A stretch of DNA of 64,000 bases, taken from positions 1,432,001-1,496,000 of the forward strand of contig JAWDGP010004927.1 in assembly GCA_033675545.1 (NCBI GenBank). The letters run 5' to 3'. The translations under genes were made by a program, and so were the position numbers. This document shows positions 37,560 through 51,400 of this stretch, piece by piece; positions within the stretch are counted from its first letter, which is position 1, and each line of letters opens with the position of its first letter. The stretch comes from Elysia crispata. Lineage: Eukaryota; Mollusca; Gastropoda; Plakobranchidae. The notes under the pieces are model-generated. The model had not been told where the DNA came from and did no database searches. It saw only the letters and a program-made list of their open reading frames with translations.

Positions 37560-40140
37560 ACACTGCTTAGGATGAACCAACATACCTCTCAAGATCATAG
37601 ATAACCACAAGCATGTCAGACGTGACAGCACCCACAGACGACATTCAGAAGGTCACACAACGAGAAGTCTGCTCTCAACTGGGAGGCAGTGACCATAGGC
37701 CAGTGATTCTCAATGTCAACAGAGACATCAAACTTAACCCACACAGATTGCCATTAACCTGGAACTACAAAAAGGCAGATTGGGAGAAATTCCAGGAAAT
37801 AGCAAATGGTCTCACCAAGAACATTCATTCACCATAACAGTGCAGACAACAAGATCTCTACACTTACATTAATCATCATACAAGCTGCAAAATTGTCTAT
37901 ACCGAGAGGCAGAAGGAAGGAATATAAGCCCTACTGGAATCAGAGACAACTAGATACTGCCAGAGATGCTCTAGAAGAGCAGCCAACAGACTTCAATAGG
38001 CAGGTTCACAAAAAAAGCCAAGAAGCTGTATGAGAAGGAAAAGCACTCTCGAAGTCAAAGGAACTAGTTTGAAAAGACTTCAAGTCTAAACAAGGAGAAA
38101 AATACAAAAAAATTGTGGCAGCTTACAAAGGCTCTCAGTGATGACAAGATCTTCAGGAGCCAGACCGTCCTCCTCAAAGAATCTGGACCAGCCGCAGGAA
38201 AAGCTACATGCAACGTTCTTGCCACCGCTTAAAAGAATGTCAGTAAAGTAGAAATATCAAGGAGCAGAATCCATGCCATTCAGCGTGAGACAAAAGAACT
38301 ATAGAATAACAATATACCATCCCACCTTTGCACGTTGGATAGGTTAACGATGAAAGAACTCGGCCTGGCTTTGTTTAAGAACAAAACTCAAAAAGGCGCC
38401 TCGATCAGGTGGCATCACAAATGGTATGCTGCGACATATTGGACCTGCAGCAAAGAAAACACTCCTGGCAATCTTCAACCAAAGCTGGCACCTTCGCCAT
38501 GTATCCTCTAGATGGAAAGAAGCTGTCATTAGACCAATGCTCAAAGACTGGACTGACCAGTCAGCTCTGACTCTCAACATATCTAAGACAGTGGCGAACC
38601 TATTCTCACTCTCAAACCAGAAACAGTATTCCTTCAGCTAGATGGAGAGAAAATAGAAATGTCAGACAAGTCAACCTTCTTAAGAGTCGTCCTCGACCCA
38701 AGACTTAACATGGAAGCCTCATCTAGAGACAGCGGAGAACAAAAGCATCAGAAGATTCACCTTCATGAAGAAACTGGCTGGAACAAAGTGGTGAGCCAAT
38801 TTGAGAATTGTACGTCAAGATGTTAAACCTGTGGCAGACTATGCTTCTACATCATGGTCTGCAGCATCCAAGGCAAACAAGACCAGAATAGACAAAGTGC
38901 AGAACATGGGCCTGAGGATCATTCATGGTGCAATAAATAGCACACCCGTCTGGCAAATGGAGAAAATGGCGAAGATTCAGCCTCTTGAAACAAAAAGAAA
39001 CTTCAAGATACAATGCCAAGCAGAAAAGGCAAAAAGACTTCGCCCCCTTCACCAGAAACTAAACCAACCGATTAAAAGCAGGCTTCAGAGAAAATAGCTT
39101 AACCACAAAGTCAAAGAGCTAGAAAAGCAAGTAGACACAGCCTCACAACTACCACATATAGAAAGAACAATTGCGTCCTCGGTTTTGGCTGCCTATTCAG
39201 AGGTTTAAAGTGTCAACAAAAATTTCTGGCATCCACTCTAAGGCTGATCATTCCTCTCATAATAAAAAAATGATTCTGAAAGCACTGACCTTAAAAACTT
39301 TAGACCATAAATACCCAAAAAATTCATGGATCCATATCTATACTGATAGATCATCAGAAAGGGCAGTAATAATGGAGGAAGCGGAATGACAACCATACAT
39401 CCATCCGGAGCAGCTTTCTCAAACGCAAGGCCTGTTGGGGGTGCAAAGCACGAACTTCAAAGAAATGGACGCATTGCTTTTGGCAGCTGAACACCTTGAG
39501 ACAGATGCCCAGCAACAGCACAGTGCAGTAAAATTTTCTGATTCTCTGTCAGCCCTTGAGGCTATACAGTCCAATCCTATGAATAACACATCAGCAACCT
39601 TGTGCGAGCAACTTAACAAGTTGTCCAAGAAAAGTAAAACAGTTCTCCAATGGATCCCATCTCATTCAGTAATAACGGGAAACGAAAATGCTGACCAATT
39701 AGCAAAAGGAGGAAGTAAGCTGCCTCAACCACCATCTACTGTCTCATATGAAGAATCTAAAACTCTTCTTAAGAACACAGGCACACAAGAATGACAAGAG
39801 GAGAACGAAGGATACACCGTCAAGAATGACAGCATTCACAGGCTAGACAGAAAAGGTCAAGCAACACTGTTTCGCCGTAGGACAGGCCACTGTGGCCTCA
39901 ACAAACATCTGAAGTAGATGGGAATGGCAGAATCTGCACATTGCCAGTGCGGAGCGTCAGAACAGACCCCAGTTCTCATCCTCCAAACCTGCCCCCACTT
40001 TGAGGAAGCCAGACTTCAAGTTTGGCCTACAGAAGCTCCAGTCAGCGAGAAGCTCTGGGGATTTGTCGACGACCTACTAAAAACCACCAACTTCGTCGAC
40101 CTGACCCCAGACTATCGATGTAGCACAATCAAAAAAGATT
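37560..40140 (+). pseudogene. Degenerate LINE with RNase H domain, internal RT deletion
   Basis: Broken plus-strand frames follow LINE ORF2 order. 37613-37837 has GGSDHRPVILNV, the end of the endonuclease domain. 38426-38641 starts RT-like (SSRWKEAVIRPMLK) and passes directly to DWTDQSALTLNISKT, a motif that normally lies well beyond the YADD box, so the RT core is missing. 38801-39097 is the RT C-terminal region (VADYASTSW, RIIHGAI). 39435-39794 is RNase H: FSDSLSALEAI with its Asp, and SHSVITGNENADQLAKGG. 39918-40142 has a C-terminal zinc-like motif HCQCG...CPHF. The domain set suits the I/Nimb/Ingi group. It is 5'-truncated and has several frameshifts, so it is inactive. Confidence 0.8.
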
Positions 40141-40147
40141 GAACGCA

Positions 40148-40718
<571 letters not shown>

Positions 40719-40885
40719 TCATGCATAGGAATGTCTTTTAAAAATATGCCATTTTTTAAGAAACTTATTTTTCTCTTTGACCAGAATTTTCAAAGATAAA
40801 CACACAAAAAAATTACAATGTTATGTGAATGTAAATTGTTTCATAATACGGCATACCAATACTATAGGTCTATGATGAGAGGCTT

Positions 40886-43078
40886 GTGTCAAGCCTTAAA
40901 GTTGACGACTGTGATATTTCTGACCACAGCTGTATTCATTTTGATTTAAACCTTCAGAAACCTAAAGCTGAGAAAAAGAAAGTAACATACAGAAAAACAA
41001 GGAAAATCAACAGTGACACGTTAAGAAAATTAATAGTAGACTCTAACGTGACAGAGAAAGTATCATCCAAAGAGACTGTCCATGAAAAAGTAGAGATTTT
41101 TAACGAAACAGTAGAAGCCGTACTTGATCTCCTGGCTCCTGTTAAAACTAAAAATGTACCGATCCGCCCGAACTCCCACTGGTACACCGATGAACTACGC
41201 ACCTTAAAACAAGAGCGCCGATGTGCTGAGAGAAAGTGGAGAAAGTCTAGACTTGAGATACACAGACAGATTTATGTCTATGCTAAAAACAAAGTGAACG
41301 ACATGCTGGTCAAAAGTAAGAAGAAATATTTTAAAGAAAGGATTTTTGAGTGCAAAGGCAATTCTAATGAACTTTATAAACTTGTGAAAAGCCTTTATAA
41401 ACCAACCTCATCTTACAAACCAGTACTTCCTTCTCACGATGACACTGAACAGCTGTGCAACAATTTCAGCTCATTCTTTGGCGGCAAGATCGATAATATA
41501 AGAAATCAACTTGACAGCGAATCAACTTTAACGCCAAATAACGAACCACCATCTAATCCTTCATCGACTCTGCAAGAATTCAGGCCTGCTTTAGTGGAAG
41601 AAGTCGATAAACTTATAATCGCTATGCCAAACAAAAGTTGCGTACTGGATAAAATTCCTGCCTGGCTTTTCAAAGAGGCTCATAAGGAACTCGCCCCTTC
41701 ATTAGCTGACATCATAAACTCAAGTCTAGCAAACCACGACTTTCCATCTTCCTTGAAGCAGGCCTATGTAACACCGTTAATCAAAAAAGCATCCCTGGAT
41801 AAGGAGGAGATGAAAAATTATAGACCAGTCTCTAACATACCGATAATCTCCAAACTCATCGAAAAAATCGTATCGAGCAGAATCTTACAACACCTCGCGT
41901 TTAACAATCTTCATACTAACTTTCAATCTGCTTATAAAAAACATCACAGCACTGAGTCTGCTTTGCTAAGAGTTGCCAACGACATCCTCCGTTACATCGA
42001 TAATAAAAAGTCTGTTCTGTTGATTCTACTGGACTTAAGCGCTGCTTTCGACACAATCGACCATGATATACTATTGGCTCGCGCGCATTCACGTTTTGGC
42101 ATCGATGGAGAGGCCCTTTATTGGCTTAATGCTTATCTTAAGAACAGAACGCAGACAGTATCCATCGACAATAACAAAGCAACTCCATCTCCTCTAAAAT
42201 ATGGTGTCCCACAAGGTTCTGTCCTGGGACCTCTACTTTTCACCATGTACACAGCACCTGTAGCTGACATTGCAGAGCGGCATGGAGTAAATTATCATCT
42301 CTACGCAGACGACACCCAGCTCTATGTACCACTTGATAATACGCTTGAGACTGCATCTTACCAAAAGGAGCCAATCGAGAAATGTGTGGTTGAAATTGCA
42401 GATTGGATGAACTCTAACAAACTTAAGTTAAATAGTGATAAAACAGATGTGATCGTGTTTGGGACGAACAAAGCTCTTATAGATCTTAACTTTAATAGTG
42501 TTCAAATAAAAAGTTCCAGCGTTCCTGTTTCAAGTTCAGTAAAGAATCTGGGATGTTATTTAGACGCAAATTTTACTATGTCTTGTCAGATCAATAGCAT
42601 ATGTCAGCAATCGTACTACCATCTTAAGAATATTGGCATGATCAGAAGCTATATTAATAAAGATACTGCTCAACTTCTAGTCAGCTCTTTAGTAATGAGC
42701 AGAATAGATTACTGTAATTCATTGCTTACTGGAGTATCTCTTAACTCAATAATTAAACTTCAGAGAGTACAAAATCAGGCAGCCAGGATTGTATCCTGTG
42801 CTAAAAAGCATCAGCACATTACACCTGTCTTAAAAGATCTTCACTGGCTTCCAGTTAAGCAAAGAATTGATTTTAAAGTACTGACCTTTGTTCATAAATT
42901 TTTTCAAAATATATCTCCTTTTTATATTCAAGAAATTTTAGAATGTCATAGGCCTAATAGAGTTTTAAGATCAAGTGGTAATAATAAACTAGCTGTACCA
43001 CGATCTCATTCAACGCTAGGTGATAGGGCTTTTTCAATTTACTTTCCATTAAATGGAATGCCCTCCCGGCATATTTAA
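40886..43078 (+). CDS. LINE ORF2 fragment: reverse transcriptase, 730 codons
   Basis: A long open frame begins with the end of the apurinic-like endonuclease (ISDHSCIHFDL). It continues with a linker and then the reverse transcriptase: NYRPVSNIPIISKLIEK, FQSAYKKHHSTESALLRV, LLDLSAAFDTIDHDIL with catalytic Asp, YGVPQGSVLGPLLF, and YADDTQLYV with the Asp pair. The C-terminal part has LHWLPVKQRIDFK. The frame ends at NGMPSRHI, but the usual LINE ending (WNALPAYLK...FLFKQAFV, stop at 43147-43149) is present in another frame, so a one-base shift lies near 43030-43050. The first Met here is not a native start because the 5' half of the ORF is absent. It makes no complete retrotransposon. Confidence 0.88.
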   Translation: MSSLKVDDCDISDHSCIHFDLNLQKPKAEKKKVTYRKTRKINSDTLRKLIVDSNVTEKVSSKETVHEKVEIFNETVEAVLDLLAPVKTKNVPIRPNSHWYTDELRTLKQERRCAERKWRKSRLEIHRQIYVYAKNKVNDMLVKSKKKYFKERIFECKGNSNELYKLVKSLYKPTSSYKPVLPSHDDTEQLCNNFSSFFGGKIDNIRNQLDSESTLTPNNEPPSNPSSTLQEFRPALVEEVDKLIIAMPNKSCVLDKIPAWLFKEAHKELAPSLADIINSSLANHDFPSSLKQAYVTPLIKKASLDKEEMKNYRPVSNIPIISKLIEKIVSSRILQHLAFNNLHTNFQSAYKKHHSTESALLRVANDILRYIDNKKSVLLILLDLSAAFDTIDHDILLARAHSRFGIDGEALYWLNAYLKNRTQTVSIDNNKATPSPLKYGVPQGSVLGPLLFTMYTAPVADIAERHGVNYHLYADDTQLYVPLDNTLETASYQKEPIEKCVVEIADWMNSNKLKLNSDKTDVIVFGTNKALIDLNFNSVQIKSSSVPVSSSVKNLGCYLDANFTMSCQINSICQQSYYHLKNIGMIRSYINKDTAQLLVSSLVMSRIDYCNSLLTGVSLNSIIKLQRVQNQAARIVSCAKKHQHITPVLKDLHWLPVKQRIDFKVLTFVHKFFQNISPFYIQEILECHRPNRVLRSSGNNKLAVPRSHSTLGDRAFSIYFPLNGMPSRHI

Positions 43079-43268
43079 AACTATCTTTTACACACGACAA
43101 TTTTAAACGACATTTAAAGACTTTCCTTTTTAAACAAGCCTTTGTGTGACCTCTTTCATGTTTTAGGGTCTTATTGATGTCAAATTATATATCTACTGTT
43201 TTTATTGTGAAAAATCTGTACGCGCCTAGAGCATTTTATTTAAGGTGATATACGGCGCTTTATAAATG

Positions 43269-43269
<1 letters not shown>

Positions 43270-43321
<52 letters not shown>
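43270..43321. repeat. (TTA)n tail of the LINE
   Basis: About 17 TTA units at the LINE 3' end, the usual tail for this LINE group. Confidence 0.93.
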
Positions 43322-43323
<2 letters not shown>

Positions 43324-45443
43324 GTCATTTTTTTAAACATGACTTGAAGTGAAAATTGAAAATCAATCCTTCAGGTAAATGACTCGAGTGCGGAACTCCT
43401 CATCCATTAAAAGCTTAAGACAAAGAAAAAAAAATCAAAGAAGTGAAGAAAGCAAAAAGAAAAAGCCACAAAGCTATTATAGTAAAGGATTTTGCGGTCC
43501 CTCCACTTAAAAATTTAAAATTGCAATAAAATGTTAGCAATTTTCTTGAAGTAAAATCCATTTGAGAAAGAAATAAATTGACATCAAAAGTTAAAAACTA
43601 AAGCTTGAACTTTAAGTTGATGCAGAATAAGATTTAAAATTAATAGCTTTAAAGTTAAAATGAAATAATAAGAAAGAAGAACATTGAAACAAAGTACAAG
43701 TCATGATATCAGAAAAATTCAAGTTGAATAAATAATTCATATTAAACACCGACATTGAAATTCGCGCATTTTGTTGATTCATGTGAAATAATGTAACTAA
43801 AGGCACTTCAAATACATGACACAGATTTGCTAAAGGAAAGCCTGTTTTTTTAAACCAGATCGTAGGCTTCAAAAAGCGTCAATTTTCTTAATCTTTCTCT
43901 TGGCATTTATTTAATTACATGTGCTGGACAAAAACCTATTATATTATTTTTTGACAGTTTGTTCACAAGTATAAGAAAAAAAAATATTTGCAAAGCATGA
44001 GGAACAATTCAGACACAATATTAACAGAAAAAAACCTCCTTTGACACAGACTTCTCAAGTTAAAATTTTGTGTGAGCAGTAAATTCAGTTTTACATGGTG
44101 ATTATGTTTCACTATTGACAATTGCGTCTGAATCACCCATGGTGCCTCGCTCACAAGGCATTCACTGATTCAGAATATTTATAGCATGGCACAGCAGCCT
44201 GACAGCACTGAACCTCAGGCAAAGACTACATGATTTGATATTATTTTGACTCGCAATCAACTTATCATTCTGTACCAAAAAGATAAAGATTTGTATCTTT
44301 TATAGAATGAAAACTTTCATCTCTTACTTACAAATCTTTGCAAAACTTATTGGAGTACTGACAAACTAGGAATAAGTCCAAATGACACGGAGTGCCTTAG
44401 AAGTCTTTGGAAAAAAATTGGATCTTAAAGATCATTATTTGAGTTAATTAAAAATCAGATTCTGCAAAGAGTAAAAAGGGTATTAAGTTGGCACTAAAAT
44501 AAAAAAGACAAAGAAAAGACCAGGTTTAAGAAATGATCTGCAAGAATTTTGAGACCTCCTAAATTTGCAAAAATTAACAGATCACTTTGACCCAAAAAAT
44601 CTGATTTAAACCACTTTCTTTTTGCCAAAATTTAATAAAAAAAAAAAGATGTTCCAACAACTGAAAATCTGTTCATATTTTGTACACATTTTGTTTCCTT
44701 TAAACAATCGTTGAGGAATCAACTATCAAAGTACATTAGAAACAGACATTTTATGTCTTGGGCAAATTAACTTTGGGACAATACTCTCTGTAAAGATGGA
44801 GACAGGGGAATACGATATTCAAGAACATATTGAGCTAGTACTAACAATAATTGTTTTGGAAGAGACCAATGAAAATAATTTTAATTGTTTAACTCTACTA
44901 TAGTTTCTTTCTTAGTATTAGTCTCATGCATAGATGGCACTGAGGTAGGCAGTTTGGCTATCAATGAAAAAATCTTCCTTAATCTTTTTTAATTGCTTAG
45001 GTACAGGGTATACACTAGCTAAGTAAAACCAAAGAAATCTTTGTTTAAGAATCTGGGAAGACAAAAGTTAAATGATTCAGAACTATTGGCTTCAGAAAAT
45101 TGACAATGTCACCCTTTCAAATGATCAAAATGTATTTTTTGAAAGTAAATCAACTCACCACTAATTATTATCTTGGAAGTTGGATAAAGTTGTCCACCGA
45201 CAAACATTAACTGCCCAGCATAAAAACCAGAACACATTAATCAAACTTAAAAATATATGCAACTAATTTGCACACAAACGAGATAATTTTCTTACATCCT
45301 CAAATGTTTTCTTCAAAGGGGAAAAAAACCTGCATTTCCTTGCCACGTCTCCGATCACTTGAATATGTGAAGAAAGCACATTGTTTGCAGATTGTGCTTT
45401 CTTGAATATCTTGCAGGAATATTTCTCATTGAAATTGTAGAGA
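43322..45443. other. 3' flank of gene C
   Basis: Noncoding duplicated sequence matching about 19745-21919. It presumably includes the 3' UTR of gene C. Short open frames are not conserved between copies. Confidence 0.5.
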
Positions 45444-48400
45444 TCACAATTGTCCAAGGGCCACCTGGACAACATATTTCCTTGCTCGTAGATCTGCCAC
45501 AATCTCCATGTGTTCAGCCTTGGGCAGCACTGTATGGTCCACAGGATACTTCTGTTTGCCTTTCCAGTCAGTGCAAGCCAATAGGCTGCGCATGTTTACT
45601 GTGCCGTCCCCATTGTCAGGTATATTTTTAGGGAATGTATCTGGGAATTCGCCAGGACCAAATACAAGAGTACCTGGTGTGGGCAGGTCTGAGCCATGAA
45701 CACAGTACATCCGTACACCTGGTGGTGTGATATCTCGGATCAGGTCTTGGGTATCCTGACGCATCTCCCAACCATCTAAAAAGTTGATATCGTTAAAGAA
45801 GTCTTTGTAGTCTTTTACCGTATAGTTGCGGTGTTCAGTCACAATTATGGCCTCATCAGGTCCCCAGAACCTTTCGTTGGGCATGAGGAAAGCAGTACTG
45901 GGCATTGCCCGCTGTGCTGGACGAACTGTGTTCGGCCAAAATGTTAGAACTCCAAGGCTATCACCTGCAAATGAAATAAAAAAAAAAAAAGGAAATTTAT
46001 TTCTTATATTTTGACAACAAATAGGTATTGCCCTTTCTAACAGGATATACCAAAGGACCAATTTGTAAAAAATTGATCAATAAATAAAGAAATCTGACTT
46101 CAATCCCCTACCTAGTCATCTGATGAGGAAGTAAGATCACAACTAATTAGCTTGTATCCTTAGCTGGGAAGAAAGCTGTCACCTCCACACCTATTTCTTT
46201 TAGAAACTAAGGTTACGCAAAACTGGCCAAAGAACCTGTCCTGAGAGGAAAAAATGACTCCTATGCTATATTTATGTCCATCAAATTCAAGAAAGCTTTA
46301 CTGCCAAGGAAAAACACTGAGAAATTCTTTGATTACAGGCCTAGTCGTGATTGACTGAGGGCTAGGATATTGGATTAAAGCAATGATAAAGACTTTGGTT
46401 TAAGTGGGTATGGATGTGGATTTTGGGAGGAAGATAACTTGAGGAGAGCGGTAAAATAAAGCTATAGGAGAAAAGATATTTAATGTTCTTTCTCAGGTGC
46501 TTTCATCTCTTTTTTTCATATTTAAAAGAGCAGAGAAAGAGAAAAGTTACCAAAACCTTATGTCTAAAGATTTCGTTTTGTTTTTTCTGTGCATCCAGCC
46601 TCTCTTTCCAGATTTTTTTTTCTTTTTTGTTTCAAATCAAATCAATGAGACAAACTTGGTGCGTTATATTAAAAAAAAGACTTTCGGATAAACCGGATAT
46701 GATTTTCTTGTGACAAATCCCCTGCCCATCCAGGAAAACTTTTAAGCCAGGAAACAAGCTAAACCAAATTTATTTGTTTGGAATTACAAATAGAGGGGTG
46801 AATGCAGAGAAACTAAACACATATTGCAAAGAAAAAAAAGAAAGAAAGAAAATAAAGAACGAAAAAGAAATTTGACGATTTGACAGAAAATTTATAAGGC
46901 AAAGCTGCATCAGAAGGCGGGCACTTCTATCATTCATTTGTTACTAAAAAACGGAACGAAAGCTCAATCTGTAGTCAGTGAAAGAATTGAAACAACATAC
47001 CTGACGAAAAAAGCCTAAGCGTTTTAACTGCACCTGCCCACACACCAGAGAGAGAGATGAACGACTGAATGTATTGGTCCTTCCAGGCTTGAGGCTGATG
47101 GTTCAAGAAGTACAAGAACACAGGGTTGCCCATGCTGTGTCCTATGACAACACACTTGGTGCGGTTGTTGAGCTCATATGTGTCCTCGATCAGTTTCTGG
47201 AGATCTTTGTAGTACTGGCCCATCTCATCTTGCGAACAAGATAAAAACCAGGTTATATCTCGGCAAGTTGTACAAAACAATTTTTTAACCCTTAGCTCGA
47301 TGTTGGCAGAAGCAACCTCCCTCGAAGCGTTTACAATTGGACCCATTAATATTAATGGCAAGAATCCAAAAGCATAAAGCGACTTTTTAGAACAGTTTTT
47401 TTTAATGCAAGATCTGTAAAAATTGGACTTGGAGAAAAAAAAAACTATGGATACAAAAACAATACCTGAAATAGCATGTAATTGATAAATAAATAGTCGA
47501 ACAGTGTAACAGATTTTCGAGGATCTGTTTGGCTTTGTTTATTTAGGGGTATGAAAATATATATACACAGCCAGTCACTCGACTCATCAGTAGAAAATAA
47601 GTAAAGTCCGCTGTTTAATCCAAAACAAGAAGTTAACTCAATAAACATTGGACATTGACTCAATGCTCACAAAAATTTGACTCTTAAATTCACTGTAGGT
47701 TCACTGACTGGACACAAATCCGACCCTTATAAATTTGTACTAAATCTTATCGAATTATCTAGAAAAGGAATAACGTAGTTCATACGAGAATATTCTTGGT
47801 ACACGTGATGGGTAATGTGCTTAATACTTTTAAATAGCAACCAATCAGAACAAAGGTAAACAAGGAATGACGGGATCATAACCATGCTAGAACTAAGACG
47901 AAGATCCCAGAAGAATGTAAGCTAAACAAGTTCAAGGACACTTTACTCACAATGCGGGCTGTATTCAATAAACACGACCAAGCTCTTAGGCTTGAAATAC
48001 AAACATTATACAACTAAATAAAACCCAAAAATACGCACCTACGTAAGGTGAGGAAGGCAATAAATCAACTTACAGCACAATGCATAACAAATAGGTCTTC
48101 AAATATCAATGCTCAATAGATTGAGATATCTTGCATAAAATTAACTCAATCCCCTGCTTAGCTAATCCTCAAATATATAATACATGTTCTCCTGCATATT
48201 CGAAACTTTCAACAAGTTTATAGACTGAGCCATCAATCCAGTAAGCAGTTCTAAAATGGCTCAATACATACAGTTAAGATTAAACGACTATTTCTCTAAG
48301 ATATAAATTTTTTTGAAAAATGAAAAAAGTGATTTAAAAAATAGTGTCATTTACACTGACCAAGTAAAGCAAGTATTGAGTAAAGAAAAGTGCTTCTAAA

Positions 48401-51400
48401 AATGTTTAGGTATTTGGAAATATCCTTATGTTACAAACTGATCTAAACCCTTAAAAATAGCAAAATATTTTTATTGACTATGAACTATTAAATACGTAAG
48501 CAAGTTTTGTCTTGTGAGTTGAAATCCTGGCTGTATTTCTATTGTAAGTGAAGGGTAATGTAATGATGTCTACTGTATTTTTCTTACCTTTTCTGAATGT
48601 TTTGTCTCTTTATAATGATTCAATATTAACTTACAAATTACAAAAATCCTGCTGAATTGGGTAAAGAGTGAAACCAAAGTAAATAAAGCAACTAAAAGAT
48701 TAAGGTAAATTGGTGTAAAATAAAATTGTCCACTCACTTGGTGCTTTCCTAAAGTCAAACGGAGCTCCTCGCACAGACACATTCCTCTTGTATCCAACAC
48801 TTACAAGATCTTCTACAATATGATAAAAGTATGATACTGAAAAAAAAATGTTATTTTAAGTACTTCTTAGACAAAAACAGTTGACACAAAGGCTATCTTG
48901 GAATGACATTAAAGTACTGCTATGTTTAAGTAATAGGAATAAAAAAAGAATTGATTCAAAATTTATGTTTTTAAATCGATATTATCACTTTTCTTGCGAC
49001 ACTTATTCTTGTAAATCTATCACTTTTGCCCACACTATCAATCTACGATATTCGCATTCTTTAAAAAAAAAATATTTGTAAGTATCATAATAATTTAATA
49101 TGAAACTATTACAAAGAGTTAAACTGACAACAAAGCTTTTGATTTTGCAAAATTGTGAGTGCCATAAAATTTAAAAAAATTGTCACACCTCAAATCATTG
49201 GAATTCTACATCTAGAAATACAAATTACAAGACCAAAATGGTGGTAGAACAAGAAAAAGGAGATTTATATCACCTTAACAACAAACCTCAATGCAAGTTC
49301 AACAAACTTTGAAAATTAAAACGGAATTATACCAAAAAAAAAAAAAATACAAAAAAGGTTATTATCTAATTTAAGCTAAATATTGACAATGTACTGTTTT
49401 AAAGCAGACCTGAGGAGATCTCATGAGACAGCCAGGATGGGTCTAACCACTCCACCGAGGCAGTGTCACCAAAACCCATCGTTGTTATATCTACCCCATC
49501 TGGGCACCGCGTTTTTCGAGTTTTGTTGTCATACACAAGACTGTCAAATAATTCATCACATAATCAAATTTGAAAAGTATAATATTATCTTTAACAAAAG
49601 AACAACTTTCAAACTAAAACTAATATTACACATGTAGATGTAACAATTTAGTAATCTTAAATTTTGTCTCAAATTATTTTACCTTCTTTTAATGAAGGCT
49701 GAAGAACACAACACAAGTCTTATAATAAGTCTGAGCAAAACATTTAAAATGCAAAAAAAAAAAAAAAAGCATAAGAAGCCATTGATTTTACATGTGTTAA
49801 AAATCACTGGGTTTTTTTAAAGAATAGTTGACAATATGTGGTTTTGTAAGGATGAGTTTTAATTACAGCGCGTATAAGCGTATGCATCAAGCAAAAGAAA
49901 GATAAGTCTTTTATACCAGAATTATAATATGAAAAGCTCCTAAATCATTTTGCACTGAGCTTACGACTTTCAACTAGTTAAAACTGTAAATTTGAGCCTA
50001 CGACTTTCAACTAGTTAAAACTGTAAATTTTCATTCAGGATCCATATAGAAAATCAAATTCGATCCTAGGAAAAAAGAATTTAGACCTTGTTACAAACAA
50101 GCTGATAAGCCAATGAAAATACAATGGAGTTACTTGTACCTTCAATCTTGTCAACTTCCTTTGTCCCAAAGGTACAGAACATGCAATTTGACCACAAAAG
50201 GTAAGTCGTGGTCACCTGCTTTTTTTTTTTTTCAATAAATGTTTATTTTGGCAAGTGCCCCATTATTTACAAAATTGAATTTTACACATTTGAAAGTATG
50301 AAACAGTGAAAATTCTCACACCATATTATCTACAAAACAGTAGATCATGGGTGCTGCCAATTCTTCTATGTTCACCCAAATGTTCGTGTAGCCAGATGTT
50401 TTCTTCTCACACCAGAAATGCTTGGAAGATGTCTTGTTCAGCTTCACGAAAAGCTGAGAGCCTCCATCACCGGGCACTGCAAGTTTCAACATGAAAAAAG
50501 ATATTGTTTAATACGAGTTTTATACTTCAAACCTTGCAATACATTTTTAAACATGTTTACATGTAAATAGAGTCTCCAACTGCACCATGCTGCCAAGCTT
50601 TAGAATTTTATGTAGAATTATGTGACTCACTCTCAAAAGATGCCTTTTTAACCATATCGATTTTAGCAATACAGAAGTTACAAATAAAATACTACTTTAA
50701 GACTGTTTCTTTAGTCCAACATTTTGCACATATAAATTAGAGATACTTTCAACAATGTTTGGTTAAATATTTAGCCATATTTAGATAGTATTGAACTCAA
50801 TTTATATTTTGAAAATAAAAAAGCAACATAATTCATGAAAGGCTATGAAAATTGGCAAATTTATGTCATTATTACGTTTAAGTATATTTGACATTGCAGA
50901 AGAATATAAAATAGCTTTCTTTTCAAAATGAGATGCTCAGATGTCTGTGGAATAATTTTATTCCATCCTTGGGTTACTGACTGTTGTATTGTTTCCAAAT
51001 GCCCTGCAAGACTAAATCTTTAAAGACTGATAGCCTCATTAAGACTTGACATGTCTATACTCTCTTAATTAAATATTGATTTCTATTTCAATCGATTCAC
51101 TTAATGGGACAACCCTTTTTTATGGGGAGAGATATTGTATTGTTTCCAAATGCCAATCTATGACAGGAACTATTCACTATTAAAAGTGAAGTGGATGATC
51201 ATTCATATTGGAAGATCGGGAAAAAAAGGTCGTTTTGAGTTTTCAACCGTCTTGTCCGTTTTTATCCATGTTCGTCTGAATCATAATTATTATTCTGCTA
51301 AGTCATATTTTAACAAAGATCTAAAAACAAAACACTGACATTACTAGAAACACACATTTTATGTATGAAATCACAAAATGAACGTATCGTCTGCCAAGTT

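Larger units (their letters stand above)
40883..43321 (+). mobile_element. 5'-truncated CR1/L2-like LINE inserted in the C copy
   Basis: The element interrupts sequence that is continuous in the B copy (near 19727-19745). It starts within the end of the endonuclease domain and ends in a typical 3' tail, GGCGCTTTATAAATGG, followed by a (TTA)n tract. Short related sequences at the edges (GTGTCA on the left, ATGTCA on the right) may be a decayed target-site duplication. It was therefore inserted after the duplication, or lost from B. Confidence 0.82.
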
